A DNA stretch of 64,000 nucleotides from Mycobacterium sp. E787 (GTDB taxonomy: Bacteria; Actinomycetota; Actinomycetes; Mycobacteriales; Mycobacteriaceae). Where the stretch lies: assembly GCF_001668725.1 (NCBI RefSeq), contig NZ_LZKL01000064.1, forward strand, positions 295,649-359,648. The letters are read 5' to 3'. Below, piece after piece: positions 23,786 to 32,457 of the stretch (position 1 is its first letter; each line of letters begins with the position of its first letter). The notes below the pieces were generated by a model that saw only the letters and a list, made by a program, of their open reading frames with translations, had not been told where the DNA came from and searched no databases. A program made the translations under genes and the position numbers.

Positions 23786-25316
23786 CTCGCTGACGGTCGC
23801 GGAAACCCTGCGGCGCCAAGCCCGCTCGCGCGGCGCCCACCCCCTGCTGGTCTGCGACGACGAGCGCATCAGCTACGCCGAGGCGGACCGCCGTTCCGCC
23901 GAGCTGGCCCGCGGGCTGATCGCGCGCGGGGCGGGCAAGGGCACCCACGTGGGACTGCTCTACCCGAACGGCGCCGAGTTCGTCGTCGGCATGCTGGCGG
24001 CGGCGCGGATCGGCGCGGTCGTGGTCCCGTTCTCCACGTTCGCCACCGCCCGGGAGCTGCGCGAGCAGCTGGTCGACAGCGACACCGAAATCCTGTTGGC
24101 CACGCCGTCGTTTCGCTCCCACGACTACCTGCGACGACTGGCCGAAGTGCTCGCGCATGCCGACCTGGACTCCGACGACCGGCTGTTCGTCCCCGCCACG
24201 CCGCAACTGCGCCACGTCGTGCTCCATCCCGAACGGGCGCACCGGCTCGCGGGCGACGTCGACCCCGCACTGCTGGCGGCGATGGAGAACGACGTCGACG
24301 GCTGCGATCTGCTGGCCATCGTGTACACGTCCGGCTCCACCAGCGCCCCGAAGGGGGTCATGCACACGCACGCCGGCCTGCTCGGACATCAGCGCAACCT
24401 CAACGACATCCGCGGTCTGACGGCGGCGGACCGGCTGTTCTGCAATTCGCCATTCTTCTGGATCGGCGGATTCGCGTTCGGCCTGCTCGCCACGCTGGTC
24501 GCCGGGTCGACGCTGGTGTGCTCCAATGCCACCGATGCCGGTGAGACGCTCGACCTGCTGGAGGCCGAAAAGCCCACAATCACCAATGGTTTCGCGGCCG
24601 GGATCGCCCACCTGGCGGAGCACCCGAGCTTTCCCCGGCGCGATCTGTCGTCGATGCGCCGCGGCAACCTCTACCCGATCATGGCGCCCGGAGCGCGACC
24701 GGCCGACCCGGAGCTGCGGCACAACATGCTGGGGCTGACCGAGGCCGGGAGCGTCGTGTTGATCAGCGGTGACGAATCCGACCAGCCCGAGGTGCGACGC
24801 GGATCCTTCGGCAAGCCGGCGCCCGGATTCGACACCATGATTGTGGAGCCGGATGCGTCGGGTGTTGGTGGGCTGTGCATCCGCGGGCCGTATGTGATGC
24901 AGGGCTATTGCAAGCGCAGCCGCGAGGAGTGCTTCGACGCCGACGGCTGGTTCCACACCGGCGATCTGGTGCGCGCCGACGCCGACGGGTTCTTCTATTT
25001 CGTCGGCAGGATCAGCGGAATGATCAAGACGGCGGGTGCCAATGTCTCGGCGGCCGAGGTGGAGAAGGCGATCGCGAAGGTCACCGGCGCGGAGGCTCAC
25101 GTCATGGGCATTCCCGACGCGCAACGTGGAGAGCTGGTTGTTGCCGTGGTTGCGCAGCCGGACCTTGACGAGGTCGCGCTGCGGGAGCGTCTCAAGGAGG
25201 AGTTGTCTTCGTACAAGATTCCCAAGCGATTCGTCGCACTGGCGCCGGCGGAGGTTCCCCTGCTGTCCAGTGGCAAGGTCGACGCGAAGCGGTTGAGAAA
25301 GCTGTTCGATGACTGA
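23775..25316 (+). CDS. Acyl-CoA ligase (class I adenylate-forming)
   Basis: A 513-residue ANL-superfamily enzyme with the P-loop YTSGSTSAPKGVMHTHAG, the adenylate motif NMLGLTEAGS, WFHTGDLVRADADGFFYFVG and the catalytic lysine in LLSSGKVDAKRLRKLF. ATG 23775 overlaps the previous gene by 11 bp, and its own end overlaps the next gene by 8 bp. It is more similar to the next ligase than to the previous one (shared GTHVGLL/GTRVGLI, FFWIGGF/FFWVGGF wording), consistent with tandem duplication. Substrate unknown. Confidence 0.9.
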   Translation: MPGDSLTVAETLRRQARSRGAHPLLVCDDERISYAEADRRSAELARGLIARGAGKGTHVGLLYPNGAEFVVGMLAAARIGAVVVPFSTFATARELREQLVDSDTEILLATPSFRSHDYLRRLAEVLAHADLDSDDRLFVPATPQLRHVVLHPERAHRLAGDVDPALLAAMENDVDGCDLLAIVYTSGSTSAPKGVMHTHAGLLGHQRNLNDIRGLTAADRLFCNSPFFWIGGFAFGLLATLVAGSTLVCSNATDAGETLDLLEAEKPTITNGFAAGIAHLAEHPSFPRRDLSSMRRGNLYPIMAPGARPADPELRHNMLGLTEAGSVVLISGDESDQPEVRRGSFGKPAPGFDTMIVEPDASGVGGLCIRGPYVMQGYCKRSREECFDADGWFHTGDLVRADADGFFYFVGRISGMIKTAGANVSAAEVEKAIAKVTGAEAHVMGIPDAQRGELVVAVVAQPDLDEVALRERLKEELSSYKIPKRFVALAPAEVPLLSSGKVDAKRLRKLFDD

Positions 25317-26838
25317 GGCCATCATCGACCGACTCGTGCGGTCCCGCGCCGCGCGGCACGGCGCCAAGCCGATGGTGATCGACCCGTCGGCGCGGATCAG
25401 CTATCGCGAACTCGACGCAACCACAAGCGAATTAGCCGCAGTCTTGGTCGAAGCCGGCGTCGGCAAGGGCACCCGCGTCGGCCTGATCATGCCGAACGGC
25501 GCCCGCTGGGTACAGGTGGCGATCGCCGTGGCCCGCATTGGCGCCGTGCTGGTCCCGTTGAGCACCCTGCTGCGGCCCGGCGAACTCGTCGCGCAGCTGC
25601 GGACGGCGTCGGTGCAGTTCTTGCTGAGCGTGGAGGAGTTCCGCGGCCACCGCTACCTGGATGACCTGCAAGCCGTGCCGCCCCTCGAGCTCCCCGCCTT
25701 GCGCGGGGTTTGGCCGGCCGAGAACCTGGCGCGCGCCGCCGCCGGCCCGGCCCGGCGGATTGTCGACGCACTCACCGAAACAGTCACGGCTGCAGACCCG
25801 TTGGTCGTCATGTTCACCTCCGGCAGCAGTGGGACGCCCAAGGGCGTCATCCACTCCCACGGCAGCGCGCTGGGCGCGGTGCGAGCGGGCCTTGCGGCGC
25901 GCTGCATCACGTCCGACACCCGCTTGTATCTGCCGATGCCGTTCTTCTGGGTAGGCGGCTTCGGCAGCGGGATCCTGTCCACGCTGCTGGCCGGTGCCAC
26001 CCTGGTGACCGAGCAGATTCCGCGACCAGAGACGACCCTGCGGCTGCTGGAAGCCGAGCGGGTCACGCTGTTTCGCGGGTGGCCGGATCAGGCCGAGGCG
26101 CTGGCGCGGCACGCCGGCACGGTGGGCGCCGACCTGTCGGCGCTGCGACCGGGCAGCCTGGAGGCCCTGCTGCCCCCCGACCGGCGGGCCCAACCGGGCG
26201 CCCGGGCCACGCTGTTCGGCATGACGGAGGCGTTCGGTCCGTACTGCGGGTACGCCGCCGACACCGACATGCCGGCGTCGGCGTGGGGCAGCTGCGGGAA
26301 ACCGTTCCCCGGCATGGAAGTCCGCATCGTCGACACCGATGGCGGAGGGCCGGTGCCGCCGGGATCCGTTGGCGAGATCCAGATCCGCGGACCCCACACG
26401 CTGCGCGGCATCTGCCGTCGCGGCCGCGAGGAGCTGTTCACCCCGGACGGCTTCTACCCCACTGGCGACCTCGCCCATCTCGACGACGACGGGTTCCTGT
26501 TCTACCACGGCCGCTCCGACGACATGTTCAAGGTCAGCGGCGCCACCGTCTACCCCGGCGAGGTGGAGCGGGCGCTGCGCGCCATCGAGGGCGTCCACAA
26601 CGCCCACGTCACCAATCTGCCCGGCACCCAAGGCGAACGGGTTGGAGCGGCGGTGGTATGCGATAGCGACTTGACCGCCGACCAGCTGCGTGGCGCGGCC
26701 CGAGAGTTGCTGAGCGTCTTCAAGGTTCCGACGGTCTGGGTATTGCTGGAATCCGACGATGACGTACCGCGCGGCGCCACCGGCAAGGTCGACACCCGGC
26801 GGCTGCGCGAGATGTTGATCGAAGCGAATCCGCCCTAG
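25309..26838 (+). CDS. Acyl-CoA ligase (class I adenylate-forming)
   Basis: A 509-residue ANL-superfamily enzyme. It has the P-loop FTSGSSGTPKGVIHSHGS, LFGMTEAFGPYCG, FYPTGDLAHLDDDGFLFYHG and the catalytic lysine in GATGKVDTRRLREML. It is a tandem paralogue of the preceding ligase and the last gene of the rightward operon starting at 19901. Its stop overlaps the convergent stop of the secreted protein gene by 4 bp (CTAG). The similarity of the two last ligases, together with retained active-site residues in both, argues against redundancy by recent duplication alone. Confidence 0.9.
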   Translation: MTEAIIDRLVRSRAARHGAKPMVIDPSARISYRELDATTSELAAVLVEAGVGKGTRVGLIMPNGARWVQVAIAVARIGAVLVPLSTLLRPGELVAQLRTASVQFLLSVEEFRGHRYLDDLQAVPPLELPALRGVWPAENLARAAAGPARRIVDALTETVTAADPLVVMFTSGSSGTPKGVIHSHGSALGAVRAGLAARCITSDTRLYLPMPFFWVGGFGSGILSTLLAGATLVTEQIPRPETTLRLLEAERVTLFRGWPDQAEALARHAGTVGADLSALRPGSLEALLPPDRRAQPGARATLFGMTEAFGPYCGYAADTDMPASAWGSCGKPFPGMEVRIVDTDGGGPVPPGSVGEIQIRGPHTLRGICRRGREELFTPDGFYPTGDLAHLDDDGFLFYHGRSDDMFKVSGATVYPGEVERALRAIEGVHNAHVTNLPGTQGERVGAAVVCDSDLTADQLRGAARELLSVFKVPTVWVLLESDDDVPRGATGKVDTRRLREMLIEANPP

Positions 26839-27197
26839 GGGACCCGCGTCCAGGGCTGGCAGTTCTGCGACTCGAACGCCTTGACCGACGTGTTGATGTT
26901 CGCGTACATCGGACCGACGGACATGTTCGTCTGGAGTACGTGGTCCTTGTTCGCGTCCGGCGTGCTGTAGGTGAACCATGCGCACATGGAGTCCTGGGTC
27001 GGCACGTTGTTGATCCAAACCCCAAACGCCGACGCGGAACCGGCCGTGTGGTACAGGCCCGGCGCGATGTCAGGCCCGACGACGAAGACACCGTTGCCGG
27101 GGATCGGGTCCAGCAGGTCTGCGCTGGCCGGCGGCGCGAGGGCGATCACCACGACGGATGCAACGAAGACGGCCGCTGCGCGAATCTTTCGGGGCAC
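26835..27197 (-). CDS. Small secreted protein of unknown function
   Basis: A 120-residue exported protein. A basic start (MPRKIR) and hydrophobic stretch end in a signal-peptidase site after PPASA, leaving a mature protein of about 94 residues beginning DLLDPIPGNG. Two cysteines (MCAWF and QNCQPW) could form one disulfide. The FVVGPDIAPGLYHTAG pattern is seen in short mycobacterial secreted proteins of unknown role. It is convergent with the ligase operon and follows the GntR gene by 66 bp on the same strand. No enzymatic function is suggested. Confidence 0.78.
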   Translation of the reverse strand: MPRKIRAAAVFVASVVVIALAPPASADLLDPIPGNGVFVVGPDIAPGLYHTAGSASAFGVWINNVPTQDSMCAWFTYSTPDANKDHVLQTNMSVGPMYANINTSVKAFESQNCQPWTRVP

Positions 27198-27263
27198 TGT
27201 TCCTCGCTCTATGTCATTGCCCCCTCAGAGGGCAGCCTATGCCCAGGTGCGCCTCGGCAACAA

Positions 27264-27956
27264 CTAGTTCGGCGCCGGACGGGTCCCGTCGACGACCACG
27301 CCCCGCGCGGTCAGGTGCGCGATCAGGGGAACCGCGCCGGCGGCGAGGTGCTGTGACATCGCCGCGCGCGCGAGCTCCTCGTCGTGCTTATTGAGCGCGG
27401 ACAGGATCCGCCGATGATCCTTCATCGACTGTTCCGGCCAGCCCTCGATGGCGGGAAACACCGATTCCGGTGCGTAACGGGTGATCTGCGACATGAGCTG
27501 CGCGAGTTTGGGCGAGTCCGCGGCGACGTTGACGGCCCGGTGGAACTCGTGATTGAGCCGGACGGTCCGCTCGTCATCGGCGCCGGCATAGGCTTCCTCG
27601 AGTTCGGCCTGGATCTGCTTGAGTTCGCGCAGCTGGTCGTCCGTGATGTTGACCGCGGCGCGCGCGGCCAATTCCCCACCGACGTAACCCTGCACGTTCG
27701 CGACGTCGGCGACGTCGCGTCCCGTGACCGGCAACACCACGAACCCGCGGTGCGGCTGCTGGGCGATCAGGCCCTCGGCCCGCAGCGCGAACAGCGCCTC
27801 ACGCACGGGCGTGACGCTGATTCCCAGTTCCGCGGCCAGTTGATCCAGCCGGACGTAGGACCCCGCGGCGTAGACGCCGTCGAATATCCTCGTACGGATC
27901 AGGCGCGCGACGTCGTCGGAAAGTTGGGTGCGCGCGGCGAAATCCGGAACGGTCAT
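27264..27956 (-). CDS. GntR-family regulator with FCD domain
   Basis: A 230-residue regulator. The winged helix-turn-helix occupies about residues 8-75 (LDQLAAELGISVTPVREALF, then GLIAQQPHRGFVVLPV). The C-terminal FCD domain keeps the metal-site residues in NHEFHRAV, DHRRIL and MSQHLAAG. FCD regulators respond to small organic acids or acyl-CoAs. It is the last gene of the leftward operon SDR, thiolase, CaiB, acyl-CoA dehydrogenase, GntR, 4 bp after the dehydrogenase. It is therefore likely to control that operon and perhaps the divergent one at 32458; the AT-rich element at 32378 is the candidate target. Confidence 0.9.
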   Translation of the reverse strand: MTVPDFAARTQLSDDVARLIRTRIFDGVYAAGSYVRLDQLAAELGISVTPVREALFALRAEGLIAQQPHRGFVVLPVTGRDVADVANVQGYVGGELAARAAVNITDDQLRELKQIQAELEEAYAGADDERTVRLNHEFHRAVNVAADSPKLAQLMSQITRYAPESVFPAIEGWPEQSMKDHRRILSALNKHDEELARAAMSQHLAAGAVPLIAHLTARGVVVDGTRPAPN

Positions 27957-27960
27957 CGCG

Positions 27961-29154
27961 TCACACCTGATACTCGGCGAGCAGTCGCTTGCTGATGATC
28001 GACTTCTGGATTTCGCTGGTCCCCTCGCCGATGAGCAGGAAGGGGGCGTCGCGCATCAGCCGCTCGATCTCGTACTCCTTGGAGTAGCCATAGCCGCCGT
28101 GGATCCGGAAGCTCTGCTGCGTGACCTCCGAACAGTATTCGCTGGCAAGATATTTGGCCATGCCGGCGGCGACGTCGTTGCGCTCGCCGGAATCCTTCAG
28201 CCGCGCCGCATTCACCATCATGAGATGCGCCGCTTCCACTTTGGTCGCCATCTCGGCCAGCTGGAACGCGATGGCCTGGTGCTCGGCGATCGGCTTGCCG
28301 AAAGTCTGCCGCTGCTGGGCATACCGCACGGCGAGCTCGAAGGCCCGGATGCCGATACCGCACGCCCGGGCCGAGACGTTGACCCGGCCGACCTCGATGC
28401 CGTCCATCATCTGGAAGAAGCCCTGCCCCGGTTTGCCCCCGAGGACGTCGTCGGCGCCGGCCTGGTAGCCGTCGAAGATGAGCTCGGTGGTGTCGATCCC
28501 CTTGTAGCCCAGCTTGTCGATCTTGCCGGGTATCACCAGGCCGGGCACGACTTCGCCGAAGCCCGTTGGTTTTTCGACAAGGAAGGCGGTCAGGTTGCGG
28601 TGCGGCTTGTCGGCGCCCTCGTCGGTGCGCACCAGCACGGCGACCAGCGTCGAACTGCCGCCGTTGGTCAGCCACATCTTCTGCCCGTTGATGGTGTAAT
28701 TGCCGTCCGGGTTGCGCGCCGCCCGGGTCCGGATCGCGGCGACGTCCGAACCCAGCTCCGGCTCGGACATGGAGAACGCGCCGCGGACCTCGCCGGTCGC
28801 CATGCGCGGCAGGAACCGCTGCTTCTGGGCGTCCGTGCCGTGCTGGCGCAGCATGTACGCCACGATGAAATGTGTGTTGAGCACCCCCGATACGCTCATC
28901 CACCCGCGCGCCAGCTCCTCGACACACAGCGCGTACGTCAGCAGCGACTCCCCGAGCCCGCCGTATTCCTGGGGAATCATCAGCCCGAAGAGGCCCATGT
29001 CGCGCATCTGGTCGACGATGTGCTGGGGATAGGTGTCGCCACGTTCGAGTTCCGGCGCGTTGGGGATGACTTCCTTGTCGACGAATTGCCGCACCGTGGC
29101 GATGATTTCGGTCTGGAACTCGGTCAGGCCGAGGGTTTGGGCGAGCTTGGTCAC
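27961..29154 (-). CDS. Acyl-CoA dehydrogenase (FadE family)
   Basis: A complete 397-residue acyl-CoA dehydrogenase. It shows GLMIPQEYGGLG, the FAD/substrate loop FSMSEPELGSDVAAI, KMWLTNGGSS, the dimer-interface segment YAQQRQTFGKPIAEHQAI, and the C-terminal signature IGEGTSEIQKSIISKRLL with the catalytic Glu region intact. The GTG start at 29154 has AAGGGA 7 bp upstream. It is fourth in the leftward operon from 32325. Unlike the 8678 protein, it looks fully catalytic and can be expected to be a homotetramer. Likely substrates are branched or short acyl-CoAs, not determinable here. Confidence 0.92.
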   Translation of the reverse strand: MTKLAQTLGLTEFQTEIIATVRQFVDKEVIPNAPELERGDTYPQHIVDQMRDMGLFGLMIPQEYGGLGESLLTYALCVEELARGWMSVSGVLNTHFIVAYMLRQHGTDAQKQRFLPRMATGEVRGAFSMSEPELGSDVAAIRTRAARNPDGNYTINGQKMWLTNGGSSTLVAVLVRTDEGADKPHRNLTAFLVEKPTGFGEVVPGLVIPGKIDKLGYKGIDTTELIFDGYQAGADDVLGGKPGQGFFQMMDGIEVGRVNVSARACGIGIRAFELAVRYAQQRQTFGKPIAEHQAIAFQLAEMATKVEAAHLMMVNAARLKDSGERNDVAAGMAKYLASEYCSEVTQQSFRIHGGYGYSKEYEIERLMRDAPFLLIGEGTSEIQKSIISKRLLAEYQV

Positions 29155-29165
29155 GGGCGGTCCCT

Positions 29166-30356
29166 TCAGGCGATCGTTTTCGCGTCGGTCAAACGCGCGA
29201 TGTCGGCGGTCGAAAGCCCCAGGCACCCGACGAGGACGTCGGCGGTGTCCTGTCCCAGCGCGGGCGCCGGCGCGCCGGCGGGATGGGCGCCGTCGAACGC
29301 GGCCGGCAGGCCCGCGGCGAAGTACTCCCCGACGCCAGGCTGGTGCAGCCGCGAAAACAGCGGATTGGCGGTCACTTTCGGCCCCGCCGCGACGTCGGCG
29401 AAGGTGCTGTAGCGCTCGAACAACACCGTGGTGTCCGCCAGCGCGGCGGTGATCTCGTCGGCCGAGTGGTCGGCGAACCAGGTGGCGAGCAGCCCCGACA
29501 GCGCGTCGCGGTAGCGATAACGGTCGCCCTCCGACCCGAAGTCCACGCCCAGGGCGCCCTCGAGCGCCGACACCGCCGCACCGGTCCCGGTAACGTCGAC
29601 GAGATCGCGAAAGTGCCTGCGCGTCAACGTGACCACCATGAACGCGGCCCCGTCGCGGCTGTCGAAGTCCTGGCCGTACTGGCCATAGATGGCATTGCCC
29701 AACCGCTGTCGTTGCGTCCCGTTGACCTGCGGCTCGGTCAGCAGCCCGAGATTTCCCGCCGTGGCCAGCGCCACGTCCTCCAGCGCCAGGCTGACGCGTG
29801 CCCCCTCGCCCGCCCGGTCCCGGCGGCGCACGGCGGCCACGACCGCGAGGGCCGCGTACAGGCCGCAGCACACGTCCCAGGCGGGCAGCACGTGGTTGAT
29901 CGGGCCGGCGTGCCCGGCCGGACCGGTGACGAGCGGGTACCCGACACCGGCGTTGACGGTGTAGTCCACCGCGGTGGAACCGTCGCCGCGCCCCAGCAGC
30001 TGGACGTGGATGACGTCGGAACGCTTGGCGGCCAGCACCTGATGGCTCAGCCAGGACAGGCCGGCGGCGTTGGTGACGACGACGCCGTCGCCCTCGACGA
30101 TGAGGCGCTGTACCAGCTCCTGGCCCTCGGCCGAGCGCAGATCGATGGTGGCCGAACGCTTTCCCTTGTTCAACCCGGTCCAGTAGATCGACGCGCCGCC
30201 CGCGGCCAGCGGCCAGCGCTGGACGTCGGAGGCCCCGCCGATCGGGTCGATGCGGATCACCTGAGCGCCAAGCTGACCCAGCGTCATGCCGCACAGCGGT
30301 GCGGCGACGAAGCTCGACACCTCGACGACGGTGAGGCCGCTCAACGGGCCGGTCAT
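29166..30356 (-). CDS. CaiB/BaiF-type (class III) CoA transferase
   Basis: A 396-residue class III CoA transferase. The N-terminal signature LTVVEVSSFVAAPLCGMTLG followed by GAQVIRIDPIGG is clear. The region corresponding to the catalytic Asp reads LPAWDVCCGLYAALAVVAAV, giving Asp at about residue 166. ATG 30356 overlaps the thiolase stop by 4 bp (ATGA). It is the third gene of the leftward operon and lies 11 bp before the dehydrogenase start. It probably converts a free acid into the CoA ester that the neighbouring dehydrogenase oxidises. It is only distantly related to the CaiB protein at 3412. Confidence 0.9.
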   Translation of the reverse strand: MTGPLSGLTVVEVSSFVAAPLCGMTLGQLGAQVIRIDPIGGASDVQRWPLAAGGASIYWTGLNKGKRSATIDLRSAEGQELVQRLIVEGDGVVVTNAAGLSWLSHQVLAAKRSDVIHVQLLGRGDGSTAVDYTVNAGVGYPLVTGPAGHAGPINHVLPAWDVCCGLYAALAVVAAVRRRDRAGEGARVSLALEDVALATAGNLGLLTEPQVNGTQRQRLGNAIYGQYGQDFDSRDGAAFMVVTLTRRHFRDLVDVTGTGAAVSALEGALGVDFGSEGDRYRYRDALSGLLATWFADHSADEITAALADTTVLFERYSTFADVAAGPKVTANPLFSRLHQPGVGEYFAAGLPAAFDGAHPAGAPAPALGQDTADVLVGCLGLSTADIARLTDAKTIA

Positions 30357-31570
30357 GCCGAGGCGACCCGCTCGAACACCGCGGCGAGCCCCTGTCCGCC
30401 GCCGATGCACATCGTCTCCAGCCCATAGCGGGCATCGCGGCGTTCGAGTTCGCGCGCCAGCGTGGCCAGCATCCTGCCGCCGGTGGCGCCGACGGGATGG
30501 CCCAGCGAGATCCCCGACCCGTGCACGTTGGTGCGGTCGTGGTCGGCGGCGCCGAAATTCCATTCCCGCATCACCGCAAGCGCCTGCGCGGCAAAGGCTT
30601 CGTTCAGCTCGATGACGTCGATGTCGGAGAGCCGCAGGCCCGCCTTGGCGAGGGCGACCTCGGTGGCCGGCACGGGCCCGATGCCCATGACGTTGGGCGC
30701 CACGCCCGCCGACCCCCAGGACACCAGGCGGACCAACGGCGTCAGCCCGCATTCGGCCGCCTTCTCGGGCGTGGTCACCACGCACATCGACGCGGCGTCG
30801 TTCTGACCGCTGGCGTTGCCGGCGGTGACCGTCGCCTCCGGATCCTCGCCCAGCAGAACGGGTTTGAGCTTGGCCAGCGACTCCACCGAGGTGTCGGCGC
30901 GCGGGTGCTCGTCGGTGTCGATCAGCTCCTCGCCCTGGCGCGTGCTTACCGAGACCGGGATGATCTCCTCGGCCATCAGGCCGTCCTTCTGCGCGGCCAC
31001 CGCGCGCTGGTGCGAGCGCACCGCCAGCTCGTCCTGCTCGAGGCGCGAAATGCCGTACTGGCGGCGCAGATTCTCGGCTGTCTCCAGCATCCCGCCCGGC
31101 ACCGGGTAGTGGCGGCCGCCGGCGGTCGTGCGCCCGCGTGCGAGCCCGTCGTGCACCCGGATTCCGCTACGCGCACCGCCCCAACGCATGTCGGTGGAGT
31201 AGAACGCGACGTTGCTCATGCTTTCGCAGCCACCGGCGATGACGAGGTCGTTGTCGCCGTTGCCGACCTGCAGGCACGCCTGGATCACGGCCTGCAGGCC
31301 CGACCCACAGCGCCGATCGACCTGCATCCCGGGAACCGTCACCGGCAGTCCGGAATCCAGCGCGACGACGCGCCCGATCGCGGGCGCCTCGCTGCTGGGG
31401 TAGCAGTGCCCGAGGATGACGTCCTCGACCGCCTCGGGCGAAATCCCGGTCCGCTCCAGCAGCCCCTTGAGGGCGGCCACCCCGAGGTCCACGGCGGTCA
31501 GCGACTTGAACATTCCGCCGTAGCGGCCGATCGGCGTGCGGACGGGCTCGCAGATCACGGTTTCGCGCAT
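30353..31570 (-). CDS. Acetyl-CoA acetyltransferase (thiolase)
   Basis: A 405-residue thiolase catalysing the CoA-dependent cleavage that ends a beta-oxidation round. The nucleophilic cysteine lies in DRRCGSGLQAV, the active-site histidine in GHPVGATGGR and the second cysteine in MCIGGGQGLA. ATG 31570 is preceded by GGAGAA. It is second in the leftward operon between the SDR and the CaiB transferase. With the SDR (3-hydroxyacyl-CoA dehydrogenase candidate) and the acyl-CoA dehydrogenase, the operon covers three of the four beta-oxidation steps; no hydratase gene is in this operon. Confidence 0.93.
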   Translation of the reverse strand: MRETVICEPVRTPIGRYGGMFKSLTAVDLGVAALKGLLERTGISPEAVEDVILGHCYPSSEAPAIGRVVALDSGLPVTVPGMQVDRRCGSGLQAVIQACLQVGNGDNDLVIAGGCESMSNVAFYSTDMRWGGARSGIRVHDGLARGRTTAGGRHYPVPGGMLETAENLRRQYGISRLEQDELAVRSHQRAVAAQKDGLMAEEIIPVSVSTRQGEELIDTDEHPRADTSVESLAKLKPVLLGEDPEATVTAGNASGQNDAASMCVVTTPEKAAECGLTPLVRLVSWGSAGVAPNVMGIGPVPATEVALAKAGLRLSDIDVIELNEAFAAQALAVMREWNFGAADHDRTNVHGSGISLGHPVGATGGRMLATLARELERRDARYGLETMCIGGGQGLAAVFERVASA

Positions 31571-31584
31571 TGCCAGTTCTCCGC

Positions 31585-32325
31585 TCAGATGTGCCGGCCG
31601 CCGGTGACCTCCATGACGGTGCCCGTCATGTAGGACGACAGATCGGAGGCCAGAAACAGGGCGACGCTGGCGACTTCGCTGGGCTCACCGGCGCGACCCA
31701 TCGGGATCTCGGCCACCTTCTCGTCCCAGATGCGTTGCGGCATGGCCTCCGTCATGGCCGAACGAATCAGGCCGGGGGCGATCGCGTTGACCCGGACACC
31801 CAGGTAGGCAAGCTCTTTGGCCGCTGCCTTGGTCATCCCGACGATCCCGGCCTTCGCCGCCGAATAGTTGGTCTGGCCGATCATTCCGACCTTGCCCGAC
31901 ACCGACGACATGTTCACGATGGCGCCACGCTTGTTTTCCCGCATGATCGCAGCCGCCAGCCGGATGCCGTTCCACGTTCCCTTCAGGTGTACGTCGATGA
32001 CCTGATCGAACTGCTCCTCGGTCATCTTGCGCATCGTCGCGTCGCGGGTGATTCCGGCGTTGTTGACCATGATGTCGAGGCCGCCGAAACGTTCGACGGC
32101 GGTCTGGATCAAGGCTTCGACATCGGCCACCTTCGTGACGTCGCAGCGCACCGCCAACGCGACATCGCTGCCGCCCAGTTCTTTCGCCGCGACTTCGGTT
32201 GCCTCCAGGTTCAGGTCACCGAGCACCACCCGCGCGCCCTCGGCGACGAATCGCTGCGCGATGGCCAAGCCGAGTCCTTGTGCGCCTCCTGTGACGACCG
32301 CCGTCTGACCGTTGAGCAACGACAC
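31585..32325 (-). CDS. FabG-like SDR, probable 3-hydroxyacyl-CoA dehydrogenase
   Basis: A classical SDR of 246 residues from GTG 32325. It has the cofactor loop TGGAQGLG, the structural NNAG motif ([10 protein letters not shown]), Ser in NMSSVSG, and Tyr/Lys in YSAAK. GTG 32325 is preferred because AAAGGGAGG lies 10 bp upstream and the resulting length equals that of typical FabG proteins; ATG 32358 and ATG 32379 would add residues with no homology. First gene of the five-gene leftward operon. Its place beside a thiolase favours oxidation of 3-hydroxyacyl-CoA over fatty-acid synthesis. Confidence 0.9.
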   Translation of the reverse strand: MSLLNGQTAVVTGGAQGLGLAIAQRFVAEGARVVLGDLNLEATEVAAKELGGSDVALAVRCDVTKVADVEALIQTAVERFGGLDIMVNNAGITRDATMRKMTEEQFDQVIDVHLKGTWNGIRLAAAIMRENKRGAIVNMSSVSGKVGMIGQTNYSAAKAGIVGMTKAAAKELAYLGVRVNAIAPGLIRSAMTEAMPQRIWDEKVAEIPMGRAGEPSEVASVALFLASDLSSYMTGTVMEVTGGRHI

Positions 32326-32377
32326 CTGAATCACGCCTCCCTTTGGGTTCGCTTCCATCGCGGGGTACCCGACGGCC

Positions 32378-32400
32378 AAATATCATATTTCATATAGGAT
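32378..32400. promoter_or_regulatory. AT-rich divergent promoter/operator region
   Basis: An 18-bp run of almost pure A/T, containing the odd palindrome ATATCATAT at 32380-32388 and a near repeat TTCATATA, stands out in the GC-rich gap between divergent operons. TATGAT on the minus strand (32382-32387) and TAGGAT on the plus strand (32395-32400) fit mycobacterial -10 elements. It is a plausible target of the GntR protein at 27264. Confidence 0.45.
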
Positions 32401-32457
32401 CGCGTCCGGCGCCGGGTGGGTAACCCGAGCGATGAGTGCCACAGAGGAGCGTCCGCC

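Noticed and set aside
27961..30435. A long frame joining the acyl-CoA dehydrogenase to about 430 upstream residues
   Set aside because: The extra residues are another frame of the CaiB gene. The ribosome-binding site and homology support GTG 29154.
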